Below the pieces are notes generated by a model. That model ran no database searches. It was given only the letters and a program-made list of their open reading frames with translations, and was not told the origin of the DNA. Positions 64,000 through 64,000 of a stretch of DNA of 64,000 bases are shown here, piece after piece (positions within the stretch are counted from its first letter, which is position 1; every line of letters starts with the position of its first letter). This DNA is from Psococerastis gibbosa (lineage: Eukaryota > Arthropoda > Insecta > Psocodea > Psocidae), in contig OZ020488.1 of the NCBI GenBank assembly GCA_963971405.1, forward strand, positions 24,261,089-24,325,088, given 5' to 3'. A program made the position numbers and the translations under genes.

Positions 64000-64000
64000 T

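Overview
Eukaryotic, AT-rich, very repeat-rich DNA, best read as an arthropod and probably an insect genome. The evidence is two multi-exon genes with GT-AG introns, tRNA-derived SINEs, LINE remnants and many foldback (MITE-like) elements. I cannot name the species; a hemipteran is only a guess. There are no bacterial-type operons, rRNA genes or CRISPR arrays, and no tRNA gene that I would call functional. Layout: (1) 685-22651, minus strand: ten coding exons of a follistatin-related protein 5-like gene (FSTL4/5 family). In order they encode a linker, a FOLN/Kazal module, two EF-hands, two Ig domains and the first part of the C-terminal domain. Every splice junction keeps the reading frame (1963 coding nt, about 654 residues). 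The signal-peptide exon lies somewhere to the right and was not found; the last C-terminal exons lie left of base 1. (2) 22652-60096: about 37 kb of non-coding sequence, either a long 5' intron of the minus-strand gene or the intergenic space between two head-to-head genes. It holds a hAT-type MITE with a perfect 8-bp target duplication, two families of long foldback elements, SINEs, LINE 3' ends, and a few repeat-poor blocks that could be regulatory. (3) 60097-64000, plus strand: the first four exons of a secreted trypsin-like serine protease (signal peptide, R|IYKG activation site, His and Asp of the triad); the catalytic Ser exon lies beyond the window. How it works together: the two genes look unrelated in function. 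FSTL5-like proteins are secreted or matrix glycoproteins of the SPARC/follistatin group, while the protease is an extracellular enzyme. Most other structure in the window comes from mobile elements: at least three tRNA-derived SINE families, six LINE fragments, a large dispersed repeat with a GACA/CAGA core, and a dozen or more foldback elements. The most unusual object is a 575-bp insertion at 17374-17948. It splits a SINE, is flanked by a 12-bp target duplication, carries perfect 74-bp inverted arms and a TATA-type promoter, and contains a segment that folds like a degenerate minimal hammerhead ribozyme. That combination suggests, but does not prove, a Penelope-like or similar non-autonomous retroelement.
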